DNA of 64,000 nucleotides, taken from contig CAZEDM010000005.1 in NCBI GenBank assembly GCA_964511075.1, forward strand, positions 208,452-272,451, read 5' to 3'. The notes beneath the pieces were generated by a model. That model did no database searches and was not told the origin of the DNA. It worked only from the letters and a program-made list of their open reading frames with translations. This DNA comes from CAZEDM01 sp964511075. GTDB lineage: Bacteria; Zixibacteria; MSB-5A5; RBG-16-43-9. The translations under genes and the position numbers were made by a program. Below, piece after piece: positions 17,177 to 25,599 of this stretch (its first letter is position 1; the number at the start of each line of letters is the position of its first letter).

Positions 17177-18256
17177 ATGAATAGTACAAACTGCAAGGTG
17201 TTATTGATTACACTCTTACTGGGTGTATTTTTGGGATGTGTGAAAGAAACCGTCTCTGCTGGACTAAAGGATAAAATTTTGTATGTTTGTGGGGAAGGTA
17301 TCTGTACAATCAATCCTGATGGCACAGATCGAAAGGTTATAGTCCCTATCGAGAAAGGAGTTTCTTTTTCAAATGCAAAATGGTCACCTGATAAACTAAG
17401 AATTGCTTTTACCAGAATCACTGAAGGGAATACTCGCATTATTTTGGTTGATCACGATGGTTCGAATAGAAAGTTAATTTCTTTACCAGGGAGCCCAGAG
17501 AGAAAACTAATAAGAGAAGAAAAAGGCCTGATTCACTGGAAGTATGATTTGGAATTTCGTGAATGGTCGACATCTGGTAAATTTCTTTTGTATAGAACCG
17601 GACCTGTTCTTGAGGCAAGTGTTTTTGGTGTGATAAGCACAGAGGGAGAAGTTATTGCTCAATTAAATGGTTCTTTTTATGCAACTTTTGGGGCAAATGA
17701 CCATCTGGTTTATATGGGATATTATGGTGGTGTTCATGCCATAGGATCAGATATTTTCACCTATGATATATGGACAAAAGAAAAGCGAAATCTCACCAAT
17801 ACAAAAGGACAGAAGCCAATATCTTTCTATCCTGTTCAATCTCTTGATGGTGAGATGATAGCCTATAAGTATTCTATTTCAAGAAATACTGAATTGTGGA
17901 TAATGCATTCTGATGGGTCAGGGAAGAGGAGATTGGCAAGTTTGGGAAAAGATTTTCAGAGTGTGGCATGGGGTACTTTGAGTTTTTCTCCAGATGGAGA
18001 TAAAATAATGTATGTTTCCTATGATGGCGATAAAAGCCAGATTTATATTATTAATACAGATGGTACAGAATTGAAAGCAATAACAGATAAGATAGTAAAA
18101 GGATTTGGAGGAGCTGATTGGTCTCCTGATGGTGAACATATCATTTTCACTTCTAACAAAGAAGGAAACGATGAACTTTATATTATAAATGTGGATGGGA
18201 GCGGGCTTGTGAGATTGACTAATAATGAAACCCCAGATTGTTGCCCTGACTGGTAG
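17177..18256 (+). CDS. PD40/TolB-like beta-propeller lipoprotein, copy 1
   Basis: A 359-residue exported protein. Signal peptide with a proper lipobox, LLGVFLGC (Cys at about residue 19). Repeated PD40 blades follow, with the pattern D-G-T/S-x-x-x-x-I/L...W-S-P-D-G...I-x-F/Y-x-S, as in the TolB propeller. The C-terminal end (GADWSPDG...LTNNETPDCCPDW) is shared with the next two genes. It probably binds a partner at the outer membrane or in the periplasm; the ligand is unknown. The frame is open upstream to 16991, but ATG 17177 is the start, immediately after the promoter. Its final 150 bases are identical to those of copy 3. Confidence 0.85.
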   Translation: MNSTNCKVLLITLLLGVFLGCVKETVSAGLKDKILYVCGEGICTINPDGTDRKVIVPIEKGVSFSNAKWSPDKLRIAFTRITEGNTRIILVDHDGSNRKLISLPGSPERKLIREEKGLIHWKYDLEFREWSTSGKFLLYRTGPVLEASVFGVISTEGEVIAQLNGSFYATFGANDHLVYMGYYGGVHAIGSDIFTYDIWTKEKRNLTNTKGQKPISFYPVQSLDGEMIAYKYSISRNTELWIMHSDGSGKRRLASLGKDFQSVAWGTLSFSPDGDKIMYVSYDGDKSQIYIINTDGTELKAITDKIVKGFGGADWSPDGEHIIFTSNKEGNDELYIINVDGSGLVRLTNNETPDCCPDW

Positions 18257-18314
18257 TTCAGATTATGGGGTTCTAAGTAATAGAGACACATGCAATGCGT
18301 CTCTACTTTTTTGA
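18105..18314 (+). repeat. 210-base segment identical to 20681-20890
   Basis: The end of PD40 copy 1, its stop codon and the following 58 bases match the end of copy 3 base for base as far as I can read, at a constant offset of 2576. The neighbouring sequence on both sides diverges. Confidence 0.85.
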
Positions 18315-18440
18315 CCTCACCCCCGCCTCTGGCGGGATTTTCAATCTTATCCTCTCCTACAAGGAGAGGGCTTAACGTAAGGCGACCTCTTTAAAAATAA
18401 ACCCTTGAAATTCCCTTTCCAGGGGCATATAATAGCTTAT
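18303..18440 (+). repeat. Promoter-carrying repeat, copy 2
   Basis: Same order as copy 1: TTTTTTGACC, CCCGCC-TCT-GGCGGG hairpin (18322-18336), CTCTCCTACAAGGAGAGG hairpin, CGACCTCTTTAAAAATAAACCC and promoter. Confidence 0.8.
18405..18433 (+). promoter_or_regulatory. Sigma-70 promoter, PD40 copy 2, leaderless
   Basis: TTGAAA at 18405-18410, 17-base spacer, TATAAT at 18428-18433; ATG at 18441 after 7 bases. Confidence 0.75.
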
Positions 18441-19517
18441 ATGAATAGAACAAACTGCAAGGTGTTATTAATTTTGCTATTACTGGGTATTTTTTTGGGA
18501 TGTGGGAAAGAAACCATCCCGCCTGAGTTTAAAGACAAAATTGTATATGTATGTGGGGAGGGCATCTGCACAATAAATCCAGACGGGACAGAACGCAAGG
18601 TGATAGTACCTATCGAAAAGGGAGGTCCCTTTTCTAATGTGAGATGGTCACCGGATAAGCGGAGAATTGCCTTTACTGGACATGTCGAAGGAAATACCCG
18701 CATTATGATTGCCAATCCTGACGGTTCCCATAGAAAAGTGCTTGCTTTAACAGAAGGTTCTCCAAAAAACCGAAAACAGCAAAAGCTATACGCCACATTT
18801 GCAAGGTATGATTTGGAATTTGCTGGGTGGGCACCTTCAGGAAGATATGTGTTATACAAACTTGGGCCGGTTCTTGACGCCTCTTCTTCTGGTGCAATTA
18901 GTATAAAAGGGAGTGTCGTGCCAGATTTCTGGGAACTTTCACCTAAGTTATGGGGAAAGCGTTTTCTTGTTTATGTAGCTAGATATGGTAGTGTAATTAC
19001 GACAGGTAATGATATTTTTAAATATGATTTTGAAACAAAAGAAAAGTTTAATCTCACCAATACTAATGATGATAGTCTGGTGCAGTTCTATCCTGTCGTA
19101 TCTCAGAATGATAAGATGATAGCCTTCCAATCTTCTGGTCCTTCTGAGGATGCCCTATGGATAATGAAGTCTGATGGATCAGGAAAGAAGAAGTTGGCAA
19201 TCAAAGGAAGGCATTATCAAACCATGACCTGGGGTGTCCTTAGTTTTTCTCCCGCGGGAGATAAAATAATGTTTCTTTCTTGTGAGGGAGATAGAAGCCA
19301 GATTTATGTTATTAATACAGATGGTACAGAGTTTAAGGCAATAACAGATAAGATAGTTAAAGGGTTTGGTGGAGTGGATTGGTCTCCAGACGGGAAGAGG
19401 ATTGTGTTTACTTCTAACAAAGATGGAAACGATGAGCTTTATATTATAAATGTGGATGGGAGCGGGCTTGTGAGATTGACTAATAATGAAACCCCGGATT
19501 GTTGCCCAGACTGGTAG
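18441..19517 (+). CDS. PD40/TolB-like beta-propeller lipoprotein, copy 2
   Basis: A 358-residue paralogue of the preceding gene. The lipobox is LLGIFLGC. The first 60 residues are nearly identical to copy 3, including PPEFKDKIVYVCGEG; the middle (residues about 75-270) aligns to copy 1 along its length but has diverged; the last 75 residues are again close to copy 1 (DKIVKGFGG, LTNNETPDCCPDW). It presumably has the same location and fold as copy 1 with a changed binding face. A frame upstream begins at the TTG inside the -35 box and is not used. Confidence 0.85.
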   Translation: MNRTNCKVLLILLLLGIFLGCGKETIPPEFKDKIVYVCGEGICTINPDGTERKVIVPIEKGGPFSNVRWSPDKRRIAFTGHVEGNTRIMIANPDGSHRKVLALTEGSPKNRKQQKLYATFARYDLEFAGWAPSGRYVLYKLGPVLDASSSGAISIKGSVVPDFWELSPKLWGKRFLVYVARYGSVITTGNDIFKYDFETKEKFNLTNTNDDSLVQFYPVVSQNDKMIAFQSSGPSEDALWIMKSDGSGKKKLAIKGRHYQTMTWGVLSFSPAGDKIMFLSCEGDRSQIYVINTDGTEFKAITDKIVKGFGGVDWSPDGKRIVFTSNKDGNDELYIINVDGSGLVRLTNNETPDCCPDW

Positions 19518-19529
19518 TTCAGATTGTAA

Positions 19530-19613
19530 GGGTTCAAAATTTTGAACCCCTACGTTCAAATATTGACGGCATTAGGTTCCAACCAATAGAGACGCATGCG
19601 ATGCGTCTCTACT
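19530..19613. repeat. Two palindromes after PD40 copy 2
   Basis: GGGTTCAAAA/TTTTGAACCC (19530-19549, perfect 20-base palindrome, within GTAAGG...CCCTAC) and TAGAGACGCAT-GCG-ATGCGTCTCTA (about 19588-19612). The second recurs in slightly altered form after copies 1 and 3 (AATAGAGACACATGC...). Confidence 0.65.
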
Positions 19614-19752
19614 TTTTTGACCTCACCCCCGCCTCTGGCGGGATTTACAACCTTATCCTCTCCTACAGGAGAGGGCCTTAGAGTAGGGTTGGCTCTACAG
19701 CTTTAAAAATAAACCCTTGAAATTCCCTTTTCAGGGGCATATAATAGCTTAT
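19611..19752 (+). repeat. Promoter-carrying repeat, copy 3
   Basis: TTTTTTGACC, CCCGCC-TCT-GGCGGG hairpin (19628-19642), CTCTCCTACAGGAGAGG hairpin, GCTTTAAAAATAAACCC and promoter. Confidence 0.8.
19717..19745 (+). promoter_or_regulatory. Sigma-70 promoter, PD40 copy 3, leaderless
   Basis: TTGAAA at 19717-19722, 17-base spacer, TATAAT at 19740-19745; ATG at 19753 after 7 bases. Confidence 0.75.
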
Positions 19753-20832
19753 ATGAATAGAACAAACTGCAAGGTGTTATTAATTTTGCTATTACTGGGT
19801 ATTTTTTTGGGATGTGGGAAAGAAACCATCCCGCCTGAGTTTAAAGACAAAATTGTGTATGTATGTGGGGAGGGCATATGCACAATAAATCCAGACGGGA
19901 CAGAACGCAAAGTAATAGTACCTATTGAGAAGGAAGGTCCTTTTTCAAATGTGAAATGGTCCCCTAATAAACGAAAAGTAGCATTCAACGGCAAAGTCAA
20001 TAAGAACAATCGGGTAACGGTAGTCAATTCTGACGGTTCTGACTTAAAGGTGTTTGGTTTACCTGAGCCCAAGAAGAAAAAGAAAAAACCCGGAGCGCTT
20101 ACTATAGCCTTAGGAAAATATAGTTTATATTTTTATGAATGGTCGCCATCGGGAGAATATTTTAGGTATGGCTGGGGAGGGATAGATGAAAGTTATATAG
20201 GAGTAATGAACTTGGATGGGAAAAGGATAACTGAATTTAGTGGCTATCCTGGTAGCTTTATAGATGATAGTACTATAGCATTCATAGAGCCTTATATGGG
20301 TAGAAAAAGAACCGCTGACGGATTACTGATTATCAAGTATAATTTTAGAAAAGGACAAAGAGAAGAATTGATTAGGGAAGGAGGAGTTAATTACTGTATT
20401 CTGACGTGCTCTCCTCGGTTGCATAGAATTGCCTATGGAGATAATAATTGGGTTAGTGCTAAAAGTTCATTGTGGATAATGGACTTAGATGGATCTAACA
20501 GGAAAGAATTGGTTTCAGAACATGATCAAATTGAGGGAGGGCAGTTTATGAAGATAGAATTTTCTCCTGTCGGAGAAAAGATATTATTTATTCCTGACAA
20601 TGGCAATAAGAGCAGGATTTACGTGATAAACATAGATGGAACAGGATTGTATTCTGTTGCAGATAATATCGTGAATGCGATTGGAGGAGCTGATTGGTCT
20701 CCTGATGGTGAACATATCATTTTCACTTCTAACAAAGAAGGAAACGATGAACTTTATATTATAAATGTGGATGGGAGCGGGCTTGTGAGATTGACTAATA
20801 ATGAAACCCCAGATTGTTGCCCTGACTGGTAG
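19753..20832 (+). CDS. PD40/TolB-like beta-propeller lipoprotein, copy 3 (mosaic)
   Basis: A 359-residue paralogue. The first 190 or so bases match copy 2 with only a few differences, while the last 150 bases and downstream flank are identical to copy 1. The middle (residues about 75-310) is unlike both: it has a KKKKKK-rich loop (residues about 110-116) and different blade sequences. The gene therefore looks like a recombination product or a target of gene conversion at both ends. Lipobox and PD40 blades (W-S-P-D-G, I-x-F-T-S-N) are intact, so it should be functional. Confidence 0.85.
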   Translation: MNRTNCKVLLILLLLGIFLGCGKETIPPEFKDKIVYVCGEGICTINPDGTERKVIVPIEKEGPFSNVKWSPNKRKVAFNGKVNKNNRVTVVNSDGSDLKVFGLPEPKKKKKKPGALTIALGKYSLYFYEWSPSGEYFRYGWGGIDESYIGVMNLDGKRITEFSGYPGSFIDDSTIAFIEPYMGRKRTADGLLIIKYNFRKGQREELIREGGVNYCILTCSPRLHRIAYGDNNWVSAKSSLWIMDLDGSNRKELVSEHDQIEGGQFMKIEFSPVGEKILFIPDNGNKSRIYVINIDGTGLYSVADNIVNAIGGADWSPDGEHIIFTSNKEGNDELYIINVDGSGLVRLTNNETPDCCPDW

Positions 20833-20890
20833 TTCAGATTATGGGGTTCTAAGTAATAGAGACACATGCAATGCGTCTCTACTTTTTTGA
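20681..20890 (+). repeat. 210-base segment identical to 18105-18314
   Basis: Second copy of the segment described at 18105; it covers the end of PD40 copy 3 and its 3' flank. Confidence 0.85.
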
Positions 20891-21017
20891 TTTCCCCTCG
20901 CCTCTGGCGGGATTTTCAATCTAACCCTCTCCTGTAAGGAGAGGGGTTTAGAGTAGGAGCACCTCCACAGCTCACTAAAATAAACCCTTGAAATTCCCTT
21001 TCCAAAGGTATATAATT
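20879..21017 (+). repeat. Promoter-carrying repeat, copy 4
   Basis: The most diverged copy: the hairpin arm is CCTCGCC instead of CCCGCC, but CTCTCCTGTAAGGAGAGG, the ACCTC motif, AAATAAACCC and the promoter TTGAAATTCCC...TATAAT are kept. It stands before the sirtuin gene rather than a PD40 gene. Confidence 0.75.
20988..21016 (+). promoter_or_regulatory. Sigma-70 promoter of sirtuin gene
   Basis: TTGAAA at 20988-20993, 17-base spacer, TATAAT at 21011-21016. Here the ATG (21035) is 18 bases further on, so a short leader exists, unlike the three PD40 genes. Confidence 0.75.
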
Positions 21018-21034
21018 TACTCAAGAGATAAAAT

Positions 21035-21769
21035 ATGGTCTCAGAAGTTTTAAAAACCTTTCTTAAGAAAGACAAAAGGGTTGTAGTGTTAACCGGTGCG
21101 GGCATCTCTGCGGAGAGCGGTGTTCCTACTTTCCGGGGTGAAGATGGATTGTGGAAAAAATTCAAGCCGGAGGAATTAGCAACATTCGATGCCTTTATCT
21201 CTAACCCGGAACTGGTCTGGGAGTGGTACGAATACAGAAGAAAGCTTATATCCGAGGTTAAGCCCAATCCAGCTCACTACAGTTTAGCCGAGATGCAGGG
21301 GTATTTTAAAAATTTTCATCTGATAACCCAGAATGTGGACGGTCTGCACCAGAAAGCCGGGTCAAAGGAGGTCATCGAGCTTCACGGCAATATCAAGAGG
21401 AACAAATGCATAAGCTGTGATAAGAAATTCGAAGATGTAGAGCTTACCTCAAAGGAGATACCTCCCAAATGCAAGTGCGGCGGACTTATTCGTCCGGATG
21501 TGGTCTGGTTCGGGGAGATGCTTCCTCAGGAGGCAATAGATAAAGCCTATGAGCTTTCCTCTAAATGCGATATTTTCTTTTCCATCGGAACCTCGGCGGT
21601 GGTCTATCCTGCTGCTTCTTTACCCTTGATTGCCAAAAGAGCCGGAGCTTATCTGGTTGAGGTGAACCTGGAGAGGACTGAACTGTCTAATTTTGCCGAT
21701 GAGGATTTCCTGGGGAAGGCTGGGGAGATTATGCCTGAGATTGCTGGATTTATTAAGAATAAGTATTAA
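21035..21769 (+). CDS. cobB: NAD-dependent protein deacylase, sirtuin class III
   Basis: A 244-residue sirtuin. NAD-site motifs: TGAGISAESGVPTFRG, TQNVDGLHQKAG, ELHGN with the catalytic His, PDVVWFGEMLP and GTSAVVYPAA. A Cys4 zinc module is visible (C-I-S-C...C-K-C). The Y-x-x-R motif in WEWYEYRR matches the Tyr/Arg pair of SIRT5 and E. coli CobB, which recognises acidic acyl groups, so desuccinylase or demalonylase activity is likely besides deacetylation. It is transcribed from the fourth promoter repeat. Confidence 0.93.
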   Translation: MVSEVLKTFLKKDKRVVVLTGAGISAESGVPTFRGEDGLWKKFKPEELATFDAFISNPELVWEWYEYRRKLISEVKPNPAHYSLAEMQGYFKNFHLITQNVDGLHQKAGSKEVIELHGNIKRNKCISCDKKFEDVELTSKEIPPKCKCGGLIRPDVVWFGEMLPQEAIDKAYELSSKCDIFFSIGTSAVVYPAASLPLIAKRAGAYLVEVNLERTELSNFADEDFLGKAGEIMPEIAGFIKNKY

Positions 21770-21814
21770 AATTGGTAGCTCTGAATCAAAAAGGATCTCT
21801 TCTAATGGATTGTT

Positions 21815-21838
21815 GGTAAAGCTAAAGCTTTACACTCC
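21815..21838. repeat. Partial CACTCC element
   Basis: GGTAAAGCTAAAGCTTTACACTCC, the right end of the GGAGTG...CACTCC family (AAAGCTTTACACTCC is shared with 30297-30311 and, inverted, 8113-8130). The left part is missing. Confidence 0.4.
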
Positions 21839-21857
21839 ATTGTCGTATTAATTTTGT

Positions 21858-22757
21858 ATGCGGGTTAAAGACATAGAAAAAAGAGTTGAGGAAGGATATA
21901 GAATCCTGGGTTCTTGCCGTCTTTGCGGGTTTGAATGTGGTGTAAATCGGCTGAAAGGCGAATTGGGCAGGTGCAGAAGCGGCAAAGAAGTATTTATTGC
22001 CAGCGCTAATCTGCATTTTGGAGAGGAGCCGCCGATTTCGGGGAAGAATGGCTCTGGCACGGTCTTTTTTACCAATTGCAGTCTCAGGTGCGTCTACTGT
22101 CAGAACTATCCTATCTCTCAATTGGGAAAAGGGAAGAAGATTTCCACTTTAGAACTGGCTGGGGAATTCATTGAACTGCAGGAAAATGGAGCACATAACC
22201 TTAATCTGGTTACTCCAACCCATTTCATACCACAGATTTTGGAGGCACTTTACTTCGCCCGGGACAAAGGTTTTTCCCTCCCCGTAGTCTACAACACCTC
22301 AGGCTATGAATCAGAAGAAGCCTTATCCCTTTTAGATGGGGTGATAGATGTCTATCTTCCGGATATGCGTTACTCAGAAGATGAAAAAGCCTCTTGTTTT
22401 TCAGGGGCAAAGGGTTATGTTGAGATAAATCGCAGGAATATCAAGGAGATGTTCAGGCAGGCAGGTAATTTGAAGGTAGATTCTTCCGGCATGGCAGTCT
22501 CAGGAGTTATTGTTCGCCATCTGGTGCTGCCTCAGGATATTGCAGGAAGCCTAAAAACTTTTGAATTTCTGGCCGGAGAGATCTCAGAAGATATACAGAT
22601 CAGCTTAATGGGGCAGTATTTCCCAGCCTACCGTGCCAGCGAGCTTCCCCCTCTGGATCGGAGGATAAAAAAAGAGGAATATGACTTAGCCCTGGAGTGC
22701 TTCGATCTCTGCGGTTTAACCTCAGGCTGGATGCAGGAGGAGGGGTTACCCGGATGA
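21858..22757 (+). CDS. Radical SAM protein, PflA-like/COG1313
   Basis: A 299-residue radical SAM enzyme. The cluster motif is CSLRCVYCQNY (CxxxCxxC, Cys at about residues 76, 80 and 83). An N-terminal Cys-rich part, CRLCGFECGVNR...GRCRSG, may carry another metal site. Conserved TPTHFIP and LPDMRYS blocks and RHLVLPQ identify the PflX-type group of pyruvate-formate-lyase-activase relatives, whose substrate is generally not known. It overlaps the next gene by ATGA, which couples it to a TPR lipoprotein; the functional link is unclear. Confidence 0.85.
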   Translation: MRVKDIEKRVEEGYRILGSCRLCGFECGVNRLKGELGRCRSGKEVFIASANLHFGEEPPISGKNGSGTVFFTNCSLRCVYCQNYPISQLGKGKKISTLELAGEFIELQENGAHNLNLVTPTHFIPQILEALYFARDKGFSLPVVYNTSGYESEEALSLLDGVIDVYLPDMRYSEDEKASCFSGAKGYVEINRRNIKEMFRQAGNLKVDSSGMAVSGVIVRHLVLPQDIAGSLKTFEFLAGEISEDIQISLMGQYFPAYRASELPPLDRRIKKEEYDLALECFDLCGLTSGWMQEEGLPG

Positions 22758-24769
22758 GAAGAAAAATTTTGCTCTATTTGATTCCTTCCCTGCTTATTTT
22801 CTCCTGTGTATATTATAACACCTTTTACCATGCAGAACAGAGTTACAGGAAGGCGGAGAAATCCCAGAAGAAAGCCAAAAGGGAGGTAGCCACAGGCCAG
22901 GAGGTTAAGGACTATGATGAAGCCATAAAGAAAGCCTCCAAGGTTTTGACCTTTCATCCCAAGTCCAAGTGGGTGGATGACGCTCTCTTCCTCATAGGTA
23001 AATCTTATTACAATATGGGAGACTATGCTAAGGCGGAGAGAAAATTCAAGGAGCTCGTCACTAATTTCCCCAAAAGCAATTTAGTGGAGGAGTCCTACTA
23101 CTATCTGGGTCTGAGTCAATACAAACAGGGGAATAAATTGGAAGCCACCAAAGCCCTGAACTCACTTTTAGATAATCCCAAGATGAAAAAAAGGAGATCC
23201 GAGGTCTGTTTCGAGCTGGGAGAGATAAAATTTGAGGAGGAGGAATACTCAGGAGCAATAAAATTTTACAAGAGGATGCTTGCCCAGTACCCCAAGGATG
23301 AGCTTAACGCCTTAGCTCAATTCAGGATAGGAGAAGCCTATTATAAGCTTAAAGATTACAATCAGGCAAAGGAGAATTTCTCAGGGGTAGGAAAATATGA
23401 GAAACAGGGGGAGCTGGCGTATGAGTCTGATCTCTGGAGCGGCGAGACGGCTTATCAGTTAAAGAACTACAAAGAGGGTTTGAAAATCTTCCTGGAATTG
23501 TCCAGGGAGAAAAGGTATGCTAAGTATCTTCCCCAGATAGAGCTGAAGATCGCGGAAGGTTATAATCTGCAGGACAGCTTAGACTTAGCTTTGAAAAAAT
23601 ATGAGGATATCACTTTGACCTATCCGGGCACGAATGAATCGGCAGAGGCTTGTTATCATGCCGGGATGATCTACCTGGAGAAGAAAATCGATTTAAAAAA
23701 AGCGCAGGAGCTTTTCGAGAAGGCTAAAACGGAGAGATTGAATTCCCCCTTTGCCAGACTGGCTCTGGAGAAGAGTGCGGATATCTCCAAACTCTCCTCT
23801 TATCAGGAGCAGACAACTCAGGAGGAGGCTGAGAAGGCGGTCAAGTCTATACTCCTTTTAGCTGAGTTCTATCTTACCCAGATGAATATGCCTGAATCAG
23901 CCTTGACTGAATACCAGATCATCGTCGACCAGCATCCGCAAAGCGAATATGTGCCCAAGTCGCTTTATGCCATAGCCTGGATCCAGGAGAATATTTACAG
24001 GGATTCTGCAAAGGCGAAGGAGTATTATCAGAAGATAACACAGGAGTTCCCCAACTCCGATTATGTGGAAAATGCCCTGTTGTTCCTTGGCCACAGCCAG
24101 GATTCCCTGCAGGTTAATTTAGCCGAGAAGAAGTATTTATTGGCGGAAAGCCTTCTTTTCCAGGAAGAAAAAATCGAGCAGGCAAAAGAGCTCTTTCAAC
24201 AGATCGTAGGAGATTATCCCCAATCTAAATATGCCCGAAAATCGGATTTAGCCCTGGCCTGGATTCTGGATAACTACTCTAATTCCGAGGACAGCAGTGT
24301 AATTTTAGCCTATCAGGACATAATCAAGAAATATCCGGATACGGAATATGCTGACTTTGCCAAAAAGAAATTGGGTATGAAGGTGGTAAAGGCACCCCCT
24401 CCGCCACCTCCTCAGGAGAGTAAGCCGGCAGCTGCAGACTCCTCCGATACGACCAAGACACAAGAGCAATCTCCTTATGCAGATATTCCCAAGGCTCCTA
24501 CGCCATTGACCAAAGGAACATTCGTCTATCCCTCATCGCTGATAGACAGCGGCATAAAGGGCAAAGTGATTTTGAAGATACAGATAGATTTCGTAGGTAA
24601 GGTGGCAGACGTGGTGATTTTAAAGTCCTTAGAAAATCTGGAGATAGACGAGGCAGCCGAGGAGGCGGCTCGAAATACCACCTTCGATCCTCAGATGATT
24701 AATCCTTTGGAATTGAATGGGTGGTTCCTGTATGAGATAGACGTTGTCCCTCCAGCTATACAAGAGTGA
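22754..24769 (+). CDS. TPR lipoprotein with C-terminal TonB domain
   Basis: A 671-residue exported protein. ATG 22754 overlaps the previous stop. The signal peptide ends in the lipobox LLIFSC (Cys at about residue 17). Residues about 50-550 hold many tetratricopeptide-like repeats of the BamD/YbgF outer-membrane type (Y-x-x-G-D-Y-x-x-A-x-x-x-F...F-P-x-S). A Pro-rich linker (PPPPPPQES) leads to a TonB C-terminal domain (residues about 585-665: GIKGKVILKIQIDFVGKV, then A-A-x-x-T-x-F-D-P). It could be an outer-membrane assembly or energy-coupling scaffold. It overlaps pyrK by GTGA. Confidence 0.85.
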   Translation: MRRKILLYLIPSLLIFSCVYYNTFYHAEQSYRKAEKSQKKAKREVATGQEVKDYDEAIKKASKVLTFHPKSKWVDDALFLIGKSYYNMGDYAKAERKFKELVTNFPKSNLVEESYYYLGLSQYKQGNKLEATKALNSLLDNPKMKKRRSEVCFELGEIKFEEEEYSGAIKFYKRMLAQYPKDELNALAQFRIGEAYYKLKDYNQAKENFSGVGKYEKQGELAYESDLWSGETAYQLKNYKEGLKIFLELSREKRYAKYLPQIELKIAEGYNLQDSLDLALKKYEDITLTYPGTNESAEACYHAGMIYLEKKIDLKKAQELFEKAKTERLNSPFARLALEKSADISKLSSYQEQTTQEEAEKAVKSILLLAEFYLTQMNMPESALTEYQIIVDQHPQSEYVPKSLYAIAWIQENIYRDSAKAKEYYQKITQEFPNSDYVENALLFLGHSQDSLQVNLAEKKYLLAESLLFQEEKIEQAKELFQQIVGDYPQSKYARKSDLALAWILDNYSNSEDSSVILAYQDIIKKYPDTEYADFAKKKLGMKVVKAPPPPPPQESKPAAADSSDTTKTQEQSPYADIPKAPTPLTKGTFVYPSSLIDSGIKGKVILKIQIDFVGKVADVVILKSLENLEIDEAAEEAARNTTFDPQMINPLELNGWFLYEIDVVPPAIQE

Positions 24770-25599
24770 TTTTAGATTGCTATAGACTTTTCAGAGGGAA
24801 AATGGTTTACAAAAAAGATGGAACGCTCCTCTCGGTTGAGAGATTAGACGAGAATCTGTTCAGGCTCAAGATTTATTCGCCTGTTCTCTCTCGGAAAGCT
24901 TTGCCCGGAAACTTCTGCCATCTTAGGGTCAGCCAGGGATACTCTCCTCTTCTCAGACGAGCCTTCAGCTTTCATCAAGCAGAGGAGGAAAGGCATAGCT
25001 TTGATCTGCTTTTTAAGGTGGTGGGACCCGGGACCAGACTTTTATCCCAGAAAAATCCCGGGGATGAAATCGACCTCTTGGCCCCCCTGGGAAATTCTTT
25101 TACTTTACCCGGGAAAGGGGAGAAGGCAATTCTTGTTGCCGGCGGGATGGGAATAGCTCCGCTGTATTACCTTCTGAATTATCTTCTTAAAAGGAAATTT
25201 GATCCTGAAAAAATTGTCCTTTTCTACGGGGTGAAAACTAAAGATGAATTTGTTTTATTGGAGGAGCTTTCCTCTCTGGGAATAAGGCTTCACCTGGCAG
25301 CCGAAGACGGGAAGATAGGATATAAGGGGATGTTAACCGATCTCCTACTTCAGGAACTTAAGGGAAAAAGGCTGGAATCTAAAAAAAGTAAATTCTATGC
25401 CTGCGGCCCCAATCCTATGCTGGAAAAAATCTCCGGGATCTCCAAGAGATTCAACCTGTTCTGCCAGATCTCGCTGGAAAACCATATGCCCTGCGGGATG
25501 GGTGCCTGCTTTGGCTGTGTGATTGAGACGGTAAAGGGGTATAGAAGGGTATGCAAGGACGGTCCGGTATTTGATGCTCGGGAGGTGATATTCGATTGA
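24766..25599 (+). CDS. pyrK: Dihydroorotate dehydrogenase electron-transfer subunit
   Basis: A 277-residue ferredoxin-reductase-like protein with FAD and [2Fe-2S] domains. RRAFSFH (flavin binding), PLGNSF, VAGGMGIAPL (NAD site), YACGPNPML and the cluster motif CGMGACFGC...C near the C-terminus are all present. It passes electrons from class 1B dihydroorotate dehydrogenase to NAD. GTG 24766 overlaps the previous stop; ATG 24802 (preceded by AGAGGG) is an alternative start that gives a more typical N-terminus. pyrD follows with a TTGA overlap. Confidence 0.92.
   Translation: MILDCYRLFRGKMVYKKDGTLLSVERLDENLFRLKIYSPVLSRKALPGNFCHLRVSQGYSPLLRRAFSFHQAEEERHSFDLLFKVVGPGTRLLSQKNPGDEIDLLAPLGNSFTLPGKGEKAILVAGGMGIAPLYYLLNYLLKRKFDPEKIVLFYGVKTKDEFVLLEELSSLGIRLHLAAEDGKIGYKGMLTDLLLQELKGKRLESKKSKFYACGPNPMLEKISGISKRFNLFCQISLENHMPCGMGACFGCVIETVKGYRRVCKDGPVFDAREVIFD

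Noticed and set aside
17041..21017. Four repeats considered as a CRISPR array
   Set aside because: The repeats are about 135 bases, over 1 kb apart and separated by genes; no short direct repeats with spacers.
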